The notes under the pieces: model-generated
The model's input: only the letters and a program-made list of their open reading frames with translations
Databases searched by the model: none
What the model was told of the DNA's origin: nothing
Shown here: positions 5,150-6,409 of the stretch, one piece after another
Position numbering within the stretch: position 1 is the stretch's first letter
Layout: each line of letters starts with the position of its first letter
Program-made: the position numbers and the translations under genes
Assembly: GCA_025934545.1 (NCBI GenBank)
Contig: JAICXV010000140.1
Location: 1 to 6,409 of the forward strand
Length of the DNA: 6,409 bases
Source: Verrucomicrobiia bacterium
Lineage (GTDB): Bacteria > Verrucomicrobiota > Verrucomicrobiia > Limisphaerales > Palsa-1400
Direction: 5' to 3'

Positions 5150-5974
5150 ATGAGTTCAGAGGCAAAACGAGCATTCACGCTGATTGAACTGCTTGTGGTT
5201 ATCGCCATCATCGCCATTCTTGCGAGTATGCTTCTCCCCGTCTTAAGCAAAGCAAAAGCTAAAGCCGTCGGCACGTATTGCATGGGCAACTTGCGCCAGC
5301 TCCAGTTCGGTTGGCACATGTATTCGGGAGACAATCGCGAATGGATCGTCGGCAACCATTGGCAGGATGAAAAAGCTCACGTCAAAAGAGAAAATTGGCT
5401 ATCCGGTTGGCTCGATCCCACGGTCGCTAATAATGCGGACAATTTCGACACCTCGTTGTTTCTCGATCCGCAATACGCAACGATGGGCCCTTACAATAAC
5501 AACGCCAAAGTCTATCTCTGCGCCGCCAGTCGCGTCACCGCGAAACAAGGCGCTCGTGCGCTGCCCATAGTCCGAAGTGTTTCAATGAGCGTCTGGATGG
5601 GATACACGACGGTCGTTCCTGGCGGCCAGAGTTCCTACGTTACCTTCCGCAAAACGACCGACATCGGCGGCAAAATTTCGCCGAGCGACGCCCTCGTTTT
5701 CGTCGATGAACGCGATGACAGCATTGACGACGGCGAATTCAAAATCGACATGAACAAAAGCGACATCGCCAACGTGCCCGCCTCTTACCACGGCAACACC
5801 GGTGGCACGACCTTTGCCGATGGCCATGCGCAGCTTCATCGTTGGACGACACCTGAAGTTTTGCTTCGCCAAACCGTCGGCCAATCAGGCGGCAAAGTGC
5901 AAAATATCCCGGTCGCTGCAAACAATGCCGATTTCATATGGTTGACCAACCACGCCACTTACCTCGGACAGTAA
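5150..5974 (+). CDS. Type II secretion-like pseudopilin with H-X9-DG motif
   Basis: 274 residues. The N-terminus is a class III (prepilin) signal: a short charged leader MSSEAKRA, then [20 protein letters not shown] as membrane helix (9-28), with Glu5 of the mature form in place (E13). Cleavage by prepilin peptidase would fall between A8 and F9; the -1 residue is Ala instead of the usual Gly. The helix continues as [20 protein letters not shown] (32-51), as in G-type pseudopilins. The C-terminal half contains the H-X9-DG motif, H214 to D224-G225 ([20 protein letters not shown]), diagnostic of a pseudopilin-like family greatly expanded in Planctomycetes and Verrucomicrobiota; the tail ends with a WLTNHAT segment. 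These proteins are anchored in the inner membrane and thought to take part in a type II-like export or surface-fibre system; their precise role is not settled. It is followed after 10 bases by a secreted Ig-like protein, probably in one transcript. Confidence 0.93.
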   Translation: MSSEAKRAFTLIELLVVIAIIAILASMLLPVLSKAKAKAVGTYCMGNLRQLQFGWHMYSGDNREWIVGNHWQDEKAHVKRENWLSGWLDPTVANNADNFDTSLFLDPQYATMGPYNNNAKVYLCAASRVTAKQGARALPIVRSVSMSVWMGYTTVVPGGQSSYVTFRKTTDIGGKISPSDALVFVDERDDSIDDGEFKIDMNKSDIANVPASYHGNTGGTTFADGHAQLHRWTTPEVLLRQTVGQSGGKVQNIPVAANNADFIWLTNHATYLGQ

Positions 5975-5984
5975 TTACTACACT

Positions 5985-6409
5985 ATGAAAAAAACCCTAA
6001 TTGCCCTCCTCGCCATCGTTGTCTCCTGCCAGTACGTTTGCGGCGCCCCCACCGTCACGAGCCAACCTCAATCACGTGCTCTGCGCGTCGGTGACCATCT
6101 TGCGTTCACCCTCTCGGCGACCGGTTCCGGCACCCTGAGCTACCAGTGGTCGAAAGATGGTTCGAATATTAACGGCGCGACTGCCACCAGCCTGGTCCTA
6201 ACGAACATCCAGCCTGGCGATACAGGAAGCTATACGGTGACTGTCAATGATTCCTCTCTTCAACCAACGGCCGCCACCGCCACGCTCAGCGTCTCATCAG
6301 GTTTGCTGCACCTTTATCCGACGAACCTCGTCGTACTACATTCCGGTGACGGCGCCGCTGCTCTGGCTGCGACGGGCAACACGGTCTATCTCGACCAATT
6401 CACCACCGA
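5985..6409 (+). CDS. Secreted Ig-like-domain protein, N-terminal part
   Basis: The ATG at 5985 opens a frame that runs off the right edge; 141 residues are visible. Residues 1-20 form an export signal, MKKTLIALLAIVVSC... It can be read two ways: VVSC (12-15) fits a lipobox, giving a lipoprotein with Cys15 as anchor, or cleavage occurs near VCGA (18-21). A single Ig-like domain follows (about 22-104): PTVTSQPQSRALRVGDHLAF, LSYQWSKDGSNINGATATSL with the core Trp55, and NIQPGDTGSYTVTV with the DxGxY tyrosine corner. The two core cysteines of classical Ig domains are replaced, as is usual in bacterial versions. Next comes LHLYPTNLVVLHSGDGAAAL...VYLDQFTT (about 108-141), which resembles the opening of a longer domain in large Verrucomicrobial secreted proteins (from memory). 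The protein is probably large, perhaps with a C-terminal sorting signal outside the window. It starts 10 bases after the pseudopilin stop, without a ribosome site, which suggests co-transcription. Confidence 0.85.
   Translation, partial: MKKTLIALLAIVVSCQYVCGAPTVTSQPQSRALRVGDHLAFTLSATGSGTLSYQWSKDGSNINGATATSLVLTNIQPGDTGSYTVTVNDSSLQPTAATATLSVSSGLLHLYPTNLVVLHSGDGAAALAATGNTVYLDQFTT

Noticed and set aside
5582..5884. Minus-strand frame of 100 codons opposite the pseudopilin
   Set aside because: Antisense to the H-X9-DG region; Ala/Val/Arg-rich translation with no start signal or domain.

Overview
The window most probably comes from a member of the Verrucomicrobiota, in the broad Pedosphaera/Limisphaerales type of gene neighbourhood. 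This is inferred from gene content, not from a marker gene. The pointers are a type II-like pseudopilin carrying the H-X9-DG motif, a secreted Ig-like-domain protein directly after it, a secreted clan-A glycoside hydrolase, an ECF sigma/anti-sigma pair whose anti-sigma has no visible zinc motif, and a general absence of Shine-Dalgarno sequences. Base composition is moderate and even, and nothing in the window looks like a recent mobile insertion.

Layout. The left edge (3-713, +) is the C-terminal end of a large Lhr-type helicase. It converges on a minus-strand block, and the two stop codons share one CTAG (710-713). Read right to left on the minus strand, that block holds: a secreted GH79-like glycosidase (5023-3671); a small conserved protein of unknown function (3608-3213); hisB (3160-2498); a 200-base gap with a degenerate palindromic repeat (about 2402-2490); and a tight three-gene operon of ECF sigma factor (2297-1695), membrane anti-sigma factor (1698-1180) and a small secreted two-cysteine protein (1183-710). 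The operon genes are joined by two 4-base ATGA overlaps. On the right, a 126-base divergent intergenic region separates the glycosidase from a plus-strand pair: the H-X9-DG pseudopilin (5150-5974) and, 10 bases later, an Ig-like-domain protein that runs off the window (5985 onward).

How the genes work together. The sigma/anti-sigma/secreted-protein operon looks like a self-contained envelope-signalling unit: the sigma factor is held by a one-pass membrane anti-sigma, and the third product is exported to the side where the anti-sigma tail lies. The glycosidase, pseudopilin and Ig-like protein are all exported and form a surface or polymer-degradation neighbourhood. Lhr (DNA/RNA repair) and hisB (histidine synthesis) are housekeeping genes with no evident link to the rest. 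The hisB product is unusual in carrying two in-frame insertions relative to the compact family form.

The most interesting items are the unknown third gene of the sigma operon and the enlarged HisB. I see no CRISPR array, RNA gene, transposase or phage gene.
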